A stretch of DNA of 64,000 nucleotides from Stomoxys calcitrans (GCF_963082655.1 NC_081552.1:191282075-191346074), one strand, 5' to 3'; shown: positions 43,509 through 54,479, counted from the first letter of the stretch. The notes: generated by a model from the sequence alone, not told the origin. Program-made: numbers and translations.

Positions 43509-44332
43509 ATGGTCAAGGACGATTGGAGGACCTTGAAACCATTTAAGTCACCCGGACCTGATGAAACATTTCCAGCGTTACTACAAAAGGGGACAGACTG
43601 TCTTGCGCCTTATCTGGCCAATATATTTACACCGTCCCTAGGGCTTGCATATGTTCCGAAAGCCTGGCAGGAAGCAAGGGTGGTCTTAATACCCAAGCCC
43701 GGCAAGGCAAGTTATGCGACACCAAAGGCCTGCAGACCCTTAAGCCTTACGTCCTTTCTACTCAAAACCATGGGACGTATTGTGGACACCATGATAATGA
43801 GTAGGACATTCAGCGAACTACTCGAATACAAACAGCAAACCTGTGTCAAGGGAAGGTCGGTGGAGCCTTCCTTGCACAAGGTTGTGCATAAAATAGAAGA
43901 ATTCGTTAATGGTATCATGTACACATTGGCAGTATGCATTGACATCGAAGGGGCGTGTAAAAATGTAAAGACCGACACAATGATACAATCCTTAGACCAG
44001 TACCGGTTGGGACGGGTCCCTAGGATATATTTATGCCGCCACCTATTACGGATGCTGACCGCCACCTATTACGGATGCTGACTGAGGAGGGCTTTGAACC
44101 CATCTGCTACGTAGACGATGTTATAATACTTCTAAGAGGTAAAGATCAAATTCCGATATGCAGAAGGGTCGAAAGGGTCTGGCATATCACTGAGCTAAAT
44201 CAAGGGGTCTCAATGTTAATCCAGAGAAGATTGAAATCTGCCTGTTAACGAGGAAGACGAAGGTGGACCAAGTTCTCGCACTATGCTTCCTCAATAGAAC
44301 AATTTTGATAGCTGACGAGGTCAAATACTTAG
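43509..44332 (+). pseudogene. L-A ORF2 reverse transcriptase (first part)
   Basis: Long frame 43509-44081: KPFKSPGPDETFPALLQKG, YVPKAWQEARVVLIPKPGK, SLTSFLLKTMGRIVDTMI, CVKGRSVEPSLHKVVHKIE, motif A as AVCIDIEGACKNV. Motif B is deleted: the sequence jumps near 44030 to a 23-bp tandem duplication (CGCCACCTATTACGGATGC). Motif C is kept as ICYVDDVIILLRGK. The RT copies element RNA at the nicked target. It continues at 44890 after a nested insertion. Confidence 0.88.
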
Positions 44333-44889
44333 ATTAGGTTAGGTTAGGTTGAAAAGAAGGTGCAGATATTTAACCGCCCCATACATATATCTAAGCCAGT
44401 AATCGGCTTGTTGTGCGCTCTAAATGCAAAACAAAGTAACCTCAAAAAAGAAAATCTAAATTAGGAATTCCGTGCTTCTTACAAAATTCTTAATTGCTTT
44501 CCATGCCACTCCCTTAAGCTGGTTCTTGTCTGGTATAGTGTCCCCACCTAAGTGACAAAGGAAATGCTCCAACGTCTCATCATCATACCCGCATGTCCTA
44601 CACATGCTATCACTTGCCGCATCGATTTTACATAAGTGAGCTCGTAGTCCTATACTGACCCCCTTCTTTATCCTTCGATTCAGTAATAGCCTCGTCTTCT
44701 CAGGATCTGGATCCCCCCATAGCATTTTCGCCGTTCTACCGACCGTTTCGCAGTTCCACAGTGTTGCATGCGTATTCGTCGCCCACGTCCTTAACTCGGA
44801 CTACGTCGACCCGAAAGGCTTCGGGTTAAACAAGTTTAATGACGCCAGTCCTCTGGCCTTCACCGCCAAATCATCTGCCCTTTCATTTC
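44333..44889 (-). mobile_element. Nested 5'-truncated L-A copy (557 bp) with 12-bp target duplication
   Basis: On the minus strand it carries RNase H end, the Cys/His finger (MCRTCGYDDETLEHFLCH), and the 3' UTR, ending CTTTTCAACCTAACCTAACC. It is flanked by TCAAATACTTAG at 44321-44332 and 44890-44901. Inserted in the RT of another L-A copy in opposite orientation. It gives an exact 3' terminus and proves that the (CCTAA)n tail is part of the inserted unit. Confidence 0.93.
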
Positions 44890-45990
44890 TCAAATACTTA
44901 GGTGTGGCCTTGGGCAGGAAACGGAAATGGAAGTGTCACATTCAGGAGCATACTGAGAAAGCTCACAAATGTTGGGCACTATGTAGACGGGCCGTTGGCT
45001 CGAAATGGAGTCTGAATCCGAGGATAGTCCACTGGCTCTACAGAAGCGTTATTAGACCGATCCTTACTTACGCCTCAGTAGTTTGGGTTATAGAAAGAGT
45101 GCGCCGTAAGAATAATACAACAGGTTCAGAGAACATGTTTTCTTGGCATAGTCGAAGCGATGAGGACCACGCCCTCTAGGGCACTCGAGACTATTCTAGA
45201 TATCCGAACCATAGACATACAGATTAAGTGTGAGGCAGCTACTGCGGCTATGAGACTTAAAGCGATGGAAGAATGGATAGAGGTTAGAAGCAGCTCATAC
45301 CATTGCGGTATAGTCGAGGCGACGATAAGAAACCTGGAAGGAATGGAAGAGGTTTCCGATCGGATACCTGCGACGAAATTTGAGGTAGAGTGCGACGTAC
45401 TGCTGCCAGCGGCAATGACATGCATTGACGGCTACACAGCTAGAGGAGAGAATGGGCCTGGGGTCTACATTGAGAACCCAGGAACTGAGCACTGTCTTAG
45501 GCTGCCTGACCATAATACGGTCCTACAAAGGGAGATCCGGGCGATCACAGAATGCGTGAAGTTGAGTGGCGCTAACGCGAGGACTTAGAGTGTGAACATA
45601 TTTACGGCCAGAGAACTGCCGTCTATAACGTCGACCTGAAGCCTTTCGGGTCGACGCAGTCCGAGTTAAGAGCGTGCACTACGAACACTGTGGAATAGCG
45701 AAACAGTCGGCAGTACGACGATCTTATGGATATCGGATACATAGGACTGCCAGCCCACTTATGCAAAATCAGTGCGGCTAGTGATAGCTTGTGAAGGGCT
45801 TGTTGGGAAGATGATTAAACGTTGGAGCATTTCCTATTTCATTGCCCGGCTTTTGGGGCTAACAGAGATCGGCACATAGGTGGGGACACAATACCAGACA
45901 TGAAGCAACTTAGCCGCGTGCTTTGGAAAACAATTTGGAGTTTTGTAAATAGCATGGAATTCCTTACAGGGATTTTCCTATTCGAAGTTA
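44890..45990 (+). pseudogene. L-A ORF2: RT end, RNase H and C-terminus
   Basis: GVALGRKRKWKCHIQEHTEK, SLNPRIVHWLYRSVIRPILT, then ETILDIRTIDIQIKCEAATA and EEWIEVRSSSYHCG. In RNase H the block with YTDGS is deleted (WIDGYTARGENGPG), leaving PGVYIENPGTEHCLRLPDH. The final segment has a decayed finger and GIFLFEVTF-like 3' UTR start. Stops throughout. Confidence 0.82.
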
Positions 45991-46722
45991 CTTTTTATAT
46001 ATGCCCCCATCCATAGGATGGGGGCATATGTTTTTCGTCATTCCGTCGAAATATGCGTCTAAGACCCGATAAAGTAAATATATTCTTGATCGGCATGCCA
46101 TTTTAAATCGATCTAGCTGTGTCCGTCCGTCTGTCGAAAGCACGCTAACTCTCGAAGGAGTAAAGCTAGGCTCTTGAAATCTTGCACAAATACTTCTCAT
46201 TAGTGTAAATCGGTTGTGATATTCCAAATCGTTCCATGTTTTAATATAGCTGCCATATAAACCGATCTTATGTATTGACTTCTTGCGCCTCTAGAGGGCG
46301 CAATTCTTATCTGATTTGGCTGAAGTTTTACATGTGGTGTTTTGGTTTCACTTTCAATAATTGTGCTAAGTACGGTCAAATCGGCTCATAACCTAATTAT
46401 CTGCCATAAAAACCGATCTTCCTATAAGACTTCTTGAGCTTCTAGAGGCCGCACTTCTGATGCAATTTGGCTGACATTTTGCACATATCCTTGAGGAATA
46501 AACGCCAAGTATGGTCAAAATCAATCAATAATTTGATATAGTCGCCATATAAACCGATGGTCAAAATAGGTTGATAACCCGATTTAGCTGCAATATAAAC
46601 CGATCTTCCAAGTTGACACTCAGAGCCATTGGAGGGCGCAATTTTTACTCGATTTGCCGGAAATTTTGGAGGTGGTATTTTTCCATCACATCTAACAACC
46701 AAGACAAGTACGGTCTAATACA
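45991..46722 (+). mobile_element. DINE-like element with a perfect terminal stem
   Basis: Begins with ATATGCCCCCATCC, ATA, GGATGGGGGCATAT, a perfect 14-bp inverted repeat (about 45998-46028). Then ATTCCGTCGAAATATGCG, GATCTAGCTGTGTCCGTCCGTCTGTC, and about four units. It ends without hairpin where the next element, in the opposite orientation, begins. Confidence 0.72.
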
Positions 46723-47770
46723 AAACAAGTAAAAGCGTTCGGCCGGGCCGAATCCTGGAAACCCACCCCCATGGATTCTGGTAAAATATGGGAGCTATAT
46801 CCGGTTTAATACCGATTTAGACCGTACTTGGCACATTTCCTGAGAGTCATAACAGAACACTACGCGCAAAATCGGACAAAAATTGGGCCTTCCAGGGGCT
46901 CAAGAAGTCAAATCGGGAGATCAATTTATATGGGAGCTATATCAGGTTCTTGACCGATTTAAACCGTATTACGCACAGTTGTTGGATACCATAACAGAAC
47001 ACTGCAGCCAAATCGGATGAAAGTTGAGGCTTCCAAGGGCTCAAGAAGTCAAATCGGGAGTTCGGTGTATATGGGAGCTATATCAGGTTATAGACCGATT
47101 TGGACCGGACTTGGCACAGTTGTTGAGAGTCATAACAGAACACTGCAAACAAAATTGCAGCCAAAACGGATGAAAATTGTGGCTTCCAGGGGCTTCAGAA
47201 ATCAAATCGCGATATCGATTTATATGGGAGTCATATCCAAATCTGAAACAATATGGCCCGTGTGTAATCACCAACGACCTACATCAATATTAGCTATTTG
47301 TGTAAAATTTCAAGCGGCTAGCTCTACTCGTTCGACCGCTATCGTAATTTCGATAGACGGACGGACGGACGGACGGACTGATGAATATGACTAGTTCGAC
47401 CCAGAATGTCAGACGATCAAAAATATACAACTTTATGGGGTCCTAGATCAATATTTCGAGGTTTTACAAACGGAATGACTAGACTGGTATACCCCAAATC
47501 TGAAACGATATGGCCCGTGTGCAATCACCAACGACCTACATCAATATTAGGTATCTGTGCAAAATTTCAAGCGGCTAGCTCTACTCGTTCGACCGCTATC
47601 GTAATTTCGATAGACGGACGTACGGACGGATGGACCCGCGCTAATTCGACTCAGAATCTCGAGACGATCAAGAATATATAACTTAATGGGGTCCTAGATC
47701 AATATTTCGAGGTTTTACAAACGGAATGACTAGACTGGTATACCCCAATCCTATGGCGGTGGGTATAAAA
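46723..47770 (-). mobile_element. DINE-like element with duplicated microsatellite end
   Basis: Starts ACAAGTAAAAGCGTTCGGCCGGGCCGAATCC. Three to four units follow. The distal end (CCAAATCTGAAACGATATGGCCC through GACGGACGGAC and GGAATGACTAGACTGGTATACCCCAA) occurs twice in tandem, 47236-47495 and 47496-47750. It ends CCTATGGCGGTGGGTATAAAAAG. Confidence 0.75.
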
Positions 47771-47855
47771 AGTTAAAAAAAACTTGACAAATGCGATCCA
47801 TGGTAGAGGGTATGTAAGATTCGGGCCGCCAGAACTTAGCATGCTTTTACATGTT
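47771..47855 (+). mobile_element. DINE-like 3' hairpin end fragment
   Basis: AACTTGACAAATGCGATCC, GGTAGAGGGTATGTAAG, then a decayed hairpin TTCGGGCCGCCAGAA and CTTAGCATGCTTTTAC. Only the hairpin end is present. Confidence 0.65.
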
Positions 47856-47945
47856 AGTATTTATAGCGCACAACTAGCCGATTACTGGCTTAGGTGTATA
47901 TCCATGGCAGCAAAGTAGCAGTTTTAACCTAACCTAACCTTATAC
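47856..47945 (+). mobile_element. L-A 3' UTR fragment with (CCTAA)n tail
   Basis: TAGTATTTATAGCGCACAAC, CCGATTACTGGCTTAGGTG, then a tail TTTTAACCTAACCTAACC. Internal deletion in the GGGGCGGATTAATATCC part. No clear target duplication. Confidence 0.75.
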
Positions 47946-48013
47946 CGTAGGAAATGAAAAGAAAAACAGCTGATGAAACAAGAAAATATATCCGAGTACT
48001 TAAATGTTTGAAT

Positions 48014-48309
48014 GGCCACCTTAGTGCAGAGGTTAGCATGTCCGCCTATGACGCTGAACGCCTGGGTTCGAATCCTGGCGAAACCATCAGAAAGAATTTT
48101 CAGCGGTGGTTTTCCCCTCCTAATGCTGGCGATATTTGTGAGGTACTATGCCATGTAAAACTTCTCTCCAAAGAGGGAAGTCGCACTGCGGCACGCCGTT
48201 CGGACTCGGCTATAAAAAGGAGGCCCCTTATCATTGAGCTAAAAACTTGAATCGGACTGCACTCATTGATATGTTGTGGGAAGTTTGCCCCTGTTCCTTA
48301 GTTCCTTAG
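48014..48309 (+). mobile_element. tRNA-derived SINE, full-headed
   Basis: GGCCACCTTAGTGCAGAGG (A-box region), B-box GGGTTCGAATCCTG at 48064, CAGCGGTGGTTTTCCCC, CCGTTCGGACTCGGC, GGCCCCTTATCATTGAGC, ending CTGTTCCTTAGTTCCTTAGTG with a small duplication of the last words. Possibly the best preserved copy of this family here. Confidence 0.9.
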
Positions 48310-48313
48310 TGTT

Positions 48314-48350
48314 CCTTCCACCATCACCATCCTGTGGTGATGGTGGAAGG
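48314..48350. repeat. Perfect 16-bp hairpin next to a SINE
   Basis: CCTTCCACCATCACCA (48314-48329), loop TCCTG, and its exact reverse complement (48335-48350). It resembles a collapsed DINE-like terminal stem (CCACCAT.../ATGGTGG) with its middle lost. Confidence 0.88.
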
Positions 48351-49089
48351 TATAGAAACAAGCACACATTTGCCAGGGTCTACCAGCATATTAAATTCCA
48401 ACGCATACTTGTTTGTCGGAAATGTATCACACAAAATATGTCTGCCATTCATTGATTTGTCATACTGCAGCAAACCACAGGAACTCATGCATTGTCAAGT
48501 TTGTGTCTTAAGTCTTTTGTTTTTTGCATGTACAACACTCATCGATTATGAATTTGTCAAACCCCAGGACTTTTCGTTTGCACTCTCCACGCATACAAAG
48601 AGAAGAAATAAACAAAATTTAAATCATCTTTTTGTTGTGTGGCTATGGCTTATTTTTTATTATATATCTCAAAATTTCAAATACTTTGTAATGGCATTAG
48701 CGCCTTAATGGTGCCTTTAAATTGATGGCCATTCAAACATTATGCGAATCCTTGGGATTTTGTCTATTTATCTTTCAGTTAACGTTTTTTTTTTAAGCGG
48801 CAATACCAACAGCAACAGCAACATCAACACATGCAAGGTTTGGCAACGGCGTCTCAATGATGTGCGTCACTAACTGCGACTGGCATAAATCATTTCATAG
48901 CCTAGTGCAAATAAAAGCTAACAAAGAGCAAACGTGCAGCTTGTTAAGTGTCATGCCGTGCATGTTAAAGGAAATTACATTTCTGGTCGCACTACGATTG
49001 GGATTTTTTAGCAAATGCACAGTATTCGATTATCGTAATAGCGATTTGAATAACACCTTAGCATATTTACTGTGAATTTGACAATAAAA
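48351..49089. other. Unique non-coding stretch
   Basis: The 124-codon frame at 48334-48708 is AT-rich and hydrophobic at its end, without recognisable motif or supporting copy. I do not call it a gene. Confidence 0.45.
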
Positions 49090-49150
49090 ATGAGGTCCCT
49101 CATCATTGAGCTTACACTTGTATCGGTCAGCACTCATTGATAGGAGAAAT
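49090..49150 (+). mobile_element. tRNA-derived SINE 3' fragment, decayed
   Basis: AATGAGGTCCCTCATCATTGAGC, ACTTGTATCGGTCAGCACTC and ATTGATAGGAGAAATGT match the last third of the SINE. Confidence 0.55.
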
Positions 49151-49359
49151 GTATCTCTGGTGTTCTCTAAGGAAATGTTGCTGGGTAAATTTTAACATTA
49201 GCTGGGAAAGGGAAGAAATACGCCGAAAATCAGAGTTGTTTTGTTACTAGCTTGAGCTAGCAGAGAGGAATGCCAATGCGGTAATTTTAGAAATAGCCAA
49301 CTCAAGCATATGCTTAAAAAGCGATAAATTTTGAGAAAGGAGAAATAGAAAACCTGACC
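49151..49359. other. Short unassigned spacer
   Basis: No recognised element. Confidence 0.35.
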
Positions 49360-49690
49360 CCTCTAATGATGAGAAACCCCACAAACCAAGTGAGTGTAGC
49401 TATTGGTATCATATCGGGACTCATAGGACCACGAGCTCACTTATGCAAAATCGGTGCGACAAGTGATAGCATGTGTAGGGCATGTGGACAAGATGATGAG
49501 ACATTGGATCATTTCCAATGCCATTGTCCGGCTAACCGATATTTTTCAGGGTAAATAGCACGGCACTTAGATTTTCTTTTTCGAGCATATTTTGTAGTAT
49601 TTAGAGCGCACAACAAGCCGGTTACTAGCTAAGGTGTATGTTCAGAGTAGCACGGGGCGGATTAATATCCGCACCATCCACCACCACCAT
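49360..49690 (+). pseudogene. L-A C-terminal finger and 3' UTR fragment
   Basis: Frame 49366-49554: VAIGIISGLIGPRAHLCKIG and SDSMCRACGQDDETLDHF with QCHCPA, a well-kept Cys-x2-Cys...His-x3-Cys motif. Then TTTCTTTTTCGAGC, GAGCGCACAACAAGCCGG, GGGGCGGATTAATATCCGC. The terminal (CCTAA)n is replaced by ATCCACCACCACC. Confidence 0.8.
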
Positions 49691-49885
49691 TTATGTCAAA
49701 CAAGGAAAACACTTAATCTAGGAGTAATCTTGTTAACCTAAAGAACCATAAAAAGATGGGTTGAGTCGTCGGGTAAGTAGCCCATCACCCGGAAAACCTG
49801 AAGAAATTACTTTGAAAAAACGAGGAAGAATAAAAAGGGATCCCCCTGTGTTGACGACCTCCGCAAACGGAAAAAGGACTATGTT

Positions 49886-50270
49886 TTGCGGATCTGCACC
49901 TGGGATATCCTTACTCTTTGTAGAGAGGGTGCAGCGTACACACTGGCGGATATTTTTGAGAAGTACAGGGCAGACATTACTGCCATAGTGTTATTGCGAT
50001 GGCTCGGGAAGGGCTCCACAACAACAGCAAGGGGTGACGCCCTATATTATAGCTGCCATCAGACGAGACATGAATTTGGCTGTGGAGATGTGTGGTTAGT
50101 GAGAGACTGAAACACCTTGTCTCCAAGTTTACTCCAGAAAATGAGAGGCTAGCCACAATCCGCATAAAAGCCAAATTCTTCAACATCAGCCTTATTTGTG
50201 CCCATGTCCCGACGGAAGACAAAGACGAGCAGACCAAGGATATTTTCTACGAGCGCCTAGAGAGATAATA
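49886..50270 (+). pseudogene. RTE endonuclease N-terminal half, copy G
   Basis: LRICTWDILTLCREGAAYTL (frame from 49886), VLLRWLGKGSTTTARGDALYY, RHEFGCGDVW, KAKFFNISLICAHVPTEDKD, FYERLER-stop. The LGDFNAKIGKED block and everything up to SDH are deleted at 50268-50275. Confidence 0.82.
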
Positions 50271-50415
50271 AGACCGCGAGGAAAGTACGATCTGACACTG
50301 CATGGAAGATGGACATTGAAAAGCTGCAAACACAACAAATGGCGGCAGCATACTCCACTCGAATGACCCAATTGCTTGATGAAAGCACTCCTTGTTCCAA
50401 TAATATAATTACGCA

Positions 50416-51720
50416 GTGGCAAACTATTGCCCACTCCATGGAAAATGCCGCGTACTTGGGTACCGGAAGCCTCCTTCATGGTACGACCAAGAGTGTCGAG
50501 ATACTGCTGAAGCCAAGAATGCGGCATATAGAGCAACCCTGCAATTAGTAGCTACGCGCCAGATAAAGGAGTGGTATCGGGAGAAAAAGAGAGAGGAGAA
50601 ACGTCTATTACGCAGAAAGAAAAAGGAAATGGAAAGACTTGAGTTTGAGCGAATTGAGATGTACAGGAGTCAGAATGAAGTCCGCAAATTCTACCAAAGA
50701 ATGAAACATCAAACCGATGACTTTGGTGCAGGCACATCCACCTGCAGAGAAGGAAATCTCGTAACTGACACAGATAACATGCTGAGAATGTGGAAAGAAC
50801 ATTTTACCCAACTGCTAGTGGCCGATGTTGGCGGCGAAGAGGATAGCGCAGAACCAATCCCTGATGATGGTATAGAATGTTTACCTCCTAGTCAGAATGA
50901 GGTCCAAGTAGCAGAGACCCGACTAAAGAACAACAAGGCAGCAGGAGCCGACGGATTACCCTCTGAACTACAATATTTAAGACACGCTGATAAGGCGTAT
51001 GCATCAGCTTATCTGCGCAATCTGGCTAGAAGAACGCATATCCGATGATTGGAACCTCAGCATACACAAGAAAGGAGACAAGACGGAGTGTGCCAACTAC
51101 AGAGGAATAAGTCGCTTACAAGATATTCTCGAGCGTACTGTGCGAAAGATTAAAACCTAAAGTCAATGAGATAATTCGGCCCTATCAAAGCGGCTTTAGA
51201 CCTGATAAATCCACCCAAGACAAGATATTCACACTGCGCCAAATCCTGGAAAAGATCCGAGAAGGACACCTACCATCACTTTGTTGACTACAAAGCCGCT
51301 TTCGATACTCCTTTACGTTCTAAGGTATTTCAAGCCATGCCTGAGTTTGGTATCCCCGCAAAATTAATAAGACTCTGCAGGATGGCACTTGCTGATACGC
51401 GTTCCTCAGTAAGAATAGGAAAGAATCTCTCCGAATCATTTAATACCAAACGAGGTTTCAGACAAGGAGACAGCCTATCGAGTGATCTCTTTAATATCCT
51501 GCTGGAGAAGATTATACGAGATGCAGATGTGAATAGATATGGCACACTAATCACAAGAGAACATATGCTACTCGCCTATGCCGACGACATCGATATCATA
51601 GGTCGGTTACCGGAAGAAGAATCGAAAGAGAGTCAGAGAAAATGGGTCTGGCAGTAAATGGATATAAGACGAAATGGATGGTCTCAGCTCCCAAAACGCT
51701 TTTTAACACCGATTAGATAA
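50416..51720 (+). pseudogene. RTE linker and reverse transcriptase, copy G
   Basis: Frame 50416-51048 carries the basic linker (EWYREKKREEKRLLRRKKKE) and the first RT words (RLKNNKAAGADGLPSE). The fingers are frameshifted with small deletions near 51060-51120. Frame 51337-51657 has RGFRQGDSL and motif C AYADDIDIIG. Motif A FVDYKAAFD lies at 51289-51318 in another frame. All three catalytic motifs are intact, unlike copies A, E and F, although the frame is broken. Confidence 0.87.
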
Positions 51721-51739
51721 AGAAAATGGAGAAAAATGG

Positions 51740-51988
51740 GTGGAGAATGGGTGGGCACCGCCGTAACCAAAACGCATGATACCAGTTTTAAAATAAAGCG
51801 AAGAATAATACTGGCAAGGAGATGCTTCTTTGGATTAAATAGGCAGTTTTAGAAGAAACAAGCCCACCTCACGACAGACGAAGATCACACTATACAAGAC
51901 ACTGATACTACCCGTGTTGTTATAGGGTTCTGATGCATGGGTACTTGTGAAAGCAGACGAGGCAGTACTTGGAGTGTTTGAGAGAAAG
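51740..51988 (+). pseudogene. RTE C-terminal region, copy G (truncated)
   Basis: SFKIKRRIILARRCFFGLN-like, KTLILPVLL with a frameshifted GF-stop, HLVTCESRRGSTWSV-like in shifted frame, ending at GGAGTGTTTGAGAGAAAG where DINE-like repeats take over. Confidence 0.7.
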
Positions 51989-53246
51989 AAAATCGGCAGA
52001 TCGGTTTATATGGGACCTCTATCAGGTTGAAGGACGATTAGGACCGTTCTTCGCACAGTTGTTGGAAGCCATAACAGAACACCACATACAAAATTTCTAA
52101 AAATGCGGCTTCTGAGGACTCAAGAAATCAAATCGGGAAATCGGTTTATATGGTAGCTATATCATGTTATAGACCGACTAAGATCGTACTTCGAACAGTT
52201 TTTGAAAGCCATAACAGAACACTATGTGCAAAATTTCAGCCAAATAGGACCAAAATTGTAGCTTGTAAGGGCTCTAGAAGTCAAATCCGGAAATCGGCTT
52301 ATATGGGAACTATATCAGGTTTTAGACCGATTTGGTCCGAACTTCACACAGTTGTTGGAAGTCATAAGTTAACACTATGTGCAAAATTTTAGCCTAATGG
52401 GACCAACATTTTAGCTTCTAAGGGCTCAAAAAGTCAAATCGGGAGATCGGTTTATATGGGAGCTATATCAGGTTATGGACCGATTTGGACCGTACTTGAC
52501 ACAATTGTTGGAAGTCACAAATCGGACAAAAGTTGTTGCTGTCAGGGTTTCAAGAAGTCAAATATGGAGATCGGTTTATACGGAAGCTATCTCAATTTAT
52601 AACCGATTTGGACCGTACTTTGTTGTTTGCAGTCACAATAGAATAGTATGTGAAAATGGAAACTATATCAGGTTATAGACCGATTTGGATCGTACTTGAC
52701 ACAATTGTAGGAAGTCACAACAGAACATTATGTGCAAAATTTCAGCCAAATGGGACGAAAGTTGTGATTTCCAGGGTTTCAGGAAGTCAAATCGGGAGAT
52801 CGGTTTATATGGGAGCTATATCAGGTTATTGGCCGATTCGGAGCGTACTTTGCATCTTGTAATGGCTCAAGAAGTCAAATCGCTAGATCGGTTTATACGG
52901 AAGCTATATCAAGTTAAAGACCGATTTGGACCGTACTTGGCACAGTGGTAGGAAGTGGTAGTTAACAGAACACTGCATGCAAAATTTCAGCAAAATCGAA
53001 CAAAAATTGAGGCTTCCAGGGGCTCAAGAAGTCAAATCGGGAGATTGGTTTATACGATATGAACCCATTTGGCCCATTTGCAATGCTCAATGTCCTAGTA
53101 AGTATTTGTTCAAAATTTCAAGCAGCTAGCTCGACTGCTAACGTGATGTCGACAAACGGACGGACGGACGGACATGGCTAGGTCGTCTCAGAATATCCAA
53201 TCAATATTTTGCGGTGTTTCAAAGGAAATTACTAGACTGGTATACC
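51989..53246 (-). mobile_element. DINE-like element
   Basis: Eight or so units (GGGAGATCGGTTTATATGGGAGC type) at 52005, 52135, 52290, 52441, 52568, 52665, 52795 and 52885, some shortened. Then GACAAACGGACGGACGG (53150) and AAATTACTAGACTGGTATACC. The terminal stem is replaced by a CAA-retroposon remnant at 53249. Confidence 0.72.
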
Positions 53247-53248
53247 TG

Positions 53249-53326
53249 AGGCGGCAGCCCTTATCGATGAGGGACTCACGCCAACGGGCCAATCCGGTAT
53301 GTACAACCGGCTGCCTTGGGCTTGAC
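53249..53326 (-). mobile_element. Second copy of the 101-bp retroposon, tail lost
   Basis: On the minus strand: AAGGCAGCCGGTTGTACATA, CCGGATTGGCCCGTTGG, CCCTCATCGATAAGGGCTGCCGCCTCAGG. It matches 40260-40332 with a few substitutions in the middle. The CTACAACAACAA tail is missing, and the element abuts the DINE-like end. Confidence 0.75.
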
Positions 53327-54375
53327 ATCTGGGGGTATTCGAAACACTGTGCCTTGATATCGAACTAACCATGGGAGACTATAGGAGCAGTGCGAGTATT
53401 ACACATTTGATTTTTATGCAATCGAACAGTGCTACCTACAAATTTTAATTTCACACATTTTAATGCAATCACCAGTTTCTTCTGATTGTTAACATATTTG
53501 GGGTGTTTAAAAGACGATAAAACTTGGCAGTTTTTTTGTTTTTTTATTGCTTTGCAAGTTCCCCAAGTTGCTGCCGCTCTGTTAACATGTAACATGCGTT
53601 TTGGGTCGGCAGAGTTTTTGCATTACGATGGGAATTATTTGTGCTGTCGATTTAGGTATGCTCTTGGTCTTGCAAAGGTCGTGGTTTTTTGATGAACTTG
53701 TGTGTGTGAAATACATCCTGTGTTTTTGCCTCCTGGGCTACAAACGGAAATAAACATCGTTTTTAACAAGCTGCTGAGCTAAGGCAGGGAAGTTGTTACC
53801 CGGCAAAGCAGGCTGGGACTCTAAGCTGTTTCGCCAAGGTTAATAACATTTTGGGAGTGAACATTTTGGCGGGTTTTCAGAAAAAAAAAATTCAATTTAG
53901 CCAGTTTGGTTGAGTGCAGTTTTCATTTTCGATAATCGCAGCCAATATTGAAATTGAAAATTTTTGAGATAATATTACAGGTATGACATTATGGGTTTGC
54001 TAAAAAATTAATCTTTGCGTAGCCTTCTCTAACAAATTGTCGACACTTTGCACATTTAATTAAAACGATAGCAATTTGTTGCACATTCGCATGTTTTTGG
54101 GCAAATTTCGATTGGTTTGTTCACATGCACAGAGAAACTTTGTAGTTTTGTTGTTGGTAATATTGTCGAATGGTTTGTGCATTCAGAGATTGGTCAGTTG
54201 AATGGACCAACAACAAAGCACATATGTTTTAGGTTAGGTCTACCGAAAATGGTTTAGGCATCTATGCATCTAAGAAGTAAGTTGTCCTTTTTGCCACGAG
54301 ATACAAGGTTTCCATGGTAGCACTTCTGCTCCATGACTTAAAGCTTAAAATACCTGGTAGCTGGACAAAAAATTT
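53327..54375. other. Unique non-coding stretch
   Basis: AT-rich with T and A runs. No recognised element or exon. Confidence 0.5.
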
Positions 54376-54445
54376 AACTTCAAATCCAACAGCAAGATAG
54401 GCAACTCCAACCCAATACACCAGGTAGAGAGCCATTGAAAGCTAC
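54376..54445 (+). pseudogene. Possible decayed L-B fragment
   Basis: AAGATAGGCAACTCCAACCC, ATACACCAGGTAGAGAGCC and ATTG resemble 25870-25918 (CAAGAACGGCAACTCTTGCC, ATACACCTGCAAGAGAGCC, ATTG). Short and divergent. Confidence 0.4.
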
Positions 54446-54479
54446 GATAAATTCTAAGAAAATTTGCCCAAAACACTGA

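Larger units (their letters stand above)
38991..45990 (+). mobile_element. R1/LOA-like LINE, family L-A, most complete copy
   Basis: Order: 5' monomer-like repeats (38995-40242), ORF1 (about 40243-42191), ORF2 from 42188 with endonuclease, RT, RNase H and C-terminal finger, and the beginning of the 3' UTR (to about 45985). Inside it sit four later insertions: a 101-bp retroposon (40253), two SINEs (40951, 42645) and a nested L-A fragment (44333). Its own tail is lost where a DINE-like end abuts. Inactivated by many stops. Confidence 0.82.
49755..51988 (+). mobile_element. RTE-clade LINE, copy G, endonuclease half deleted
   Basis: Start with CCCCCTGTGTTGACGACC and LRICTWDILTLCREG, endonuclease N-half to about 50268, jump to the linker (50275), RT (50860-51720), part of the C-terminal domain. 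The 3' end is lost at 51988, where a DINE-like array starts. Confidence 0.83.

Noticed and set aside
43712..44065. 117-codon minus-strand open frame
   Set aside because: Antisense of the well-supported L-A reverse transcriptase.
48334..48708. 124-codon open frame as a host gene
   Set aside because: AT-rich with a low-complexity hydrophobic end, and it begins inside a hairpin remnant. Chance is the simpler explanation.
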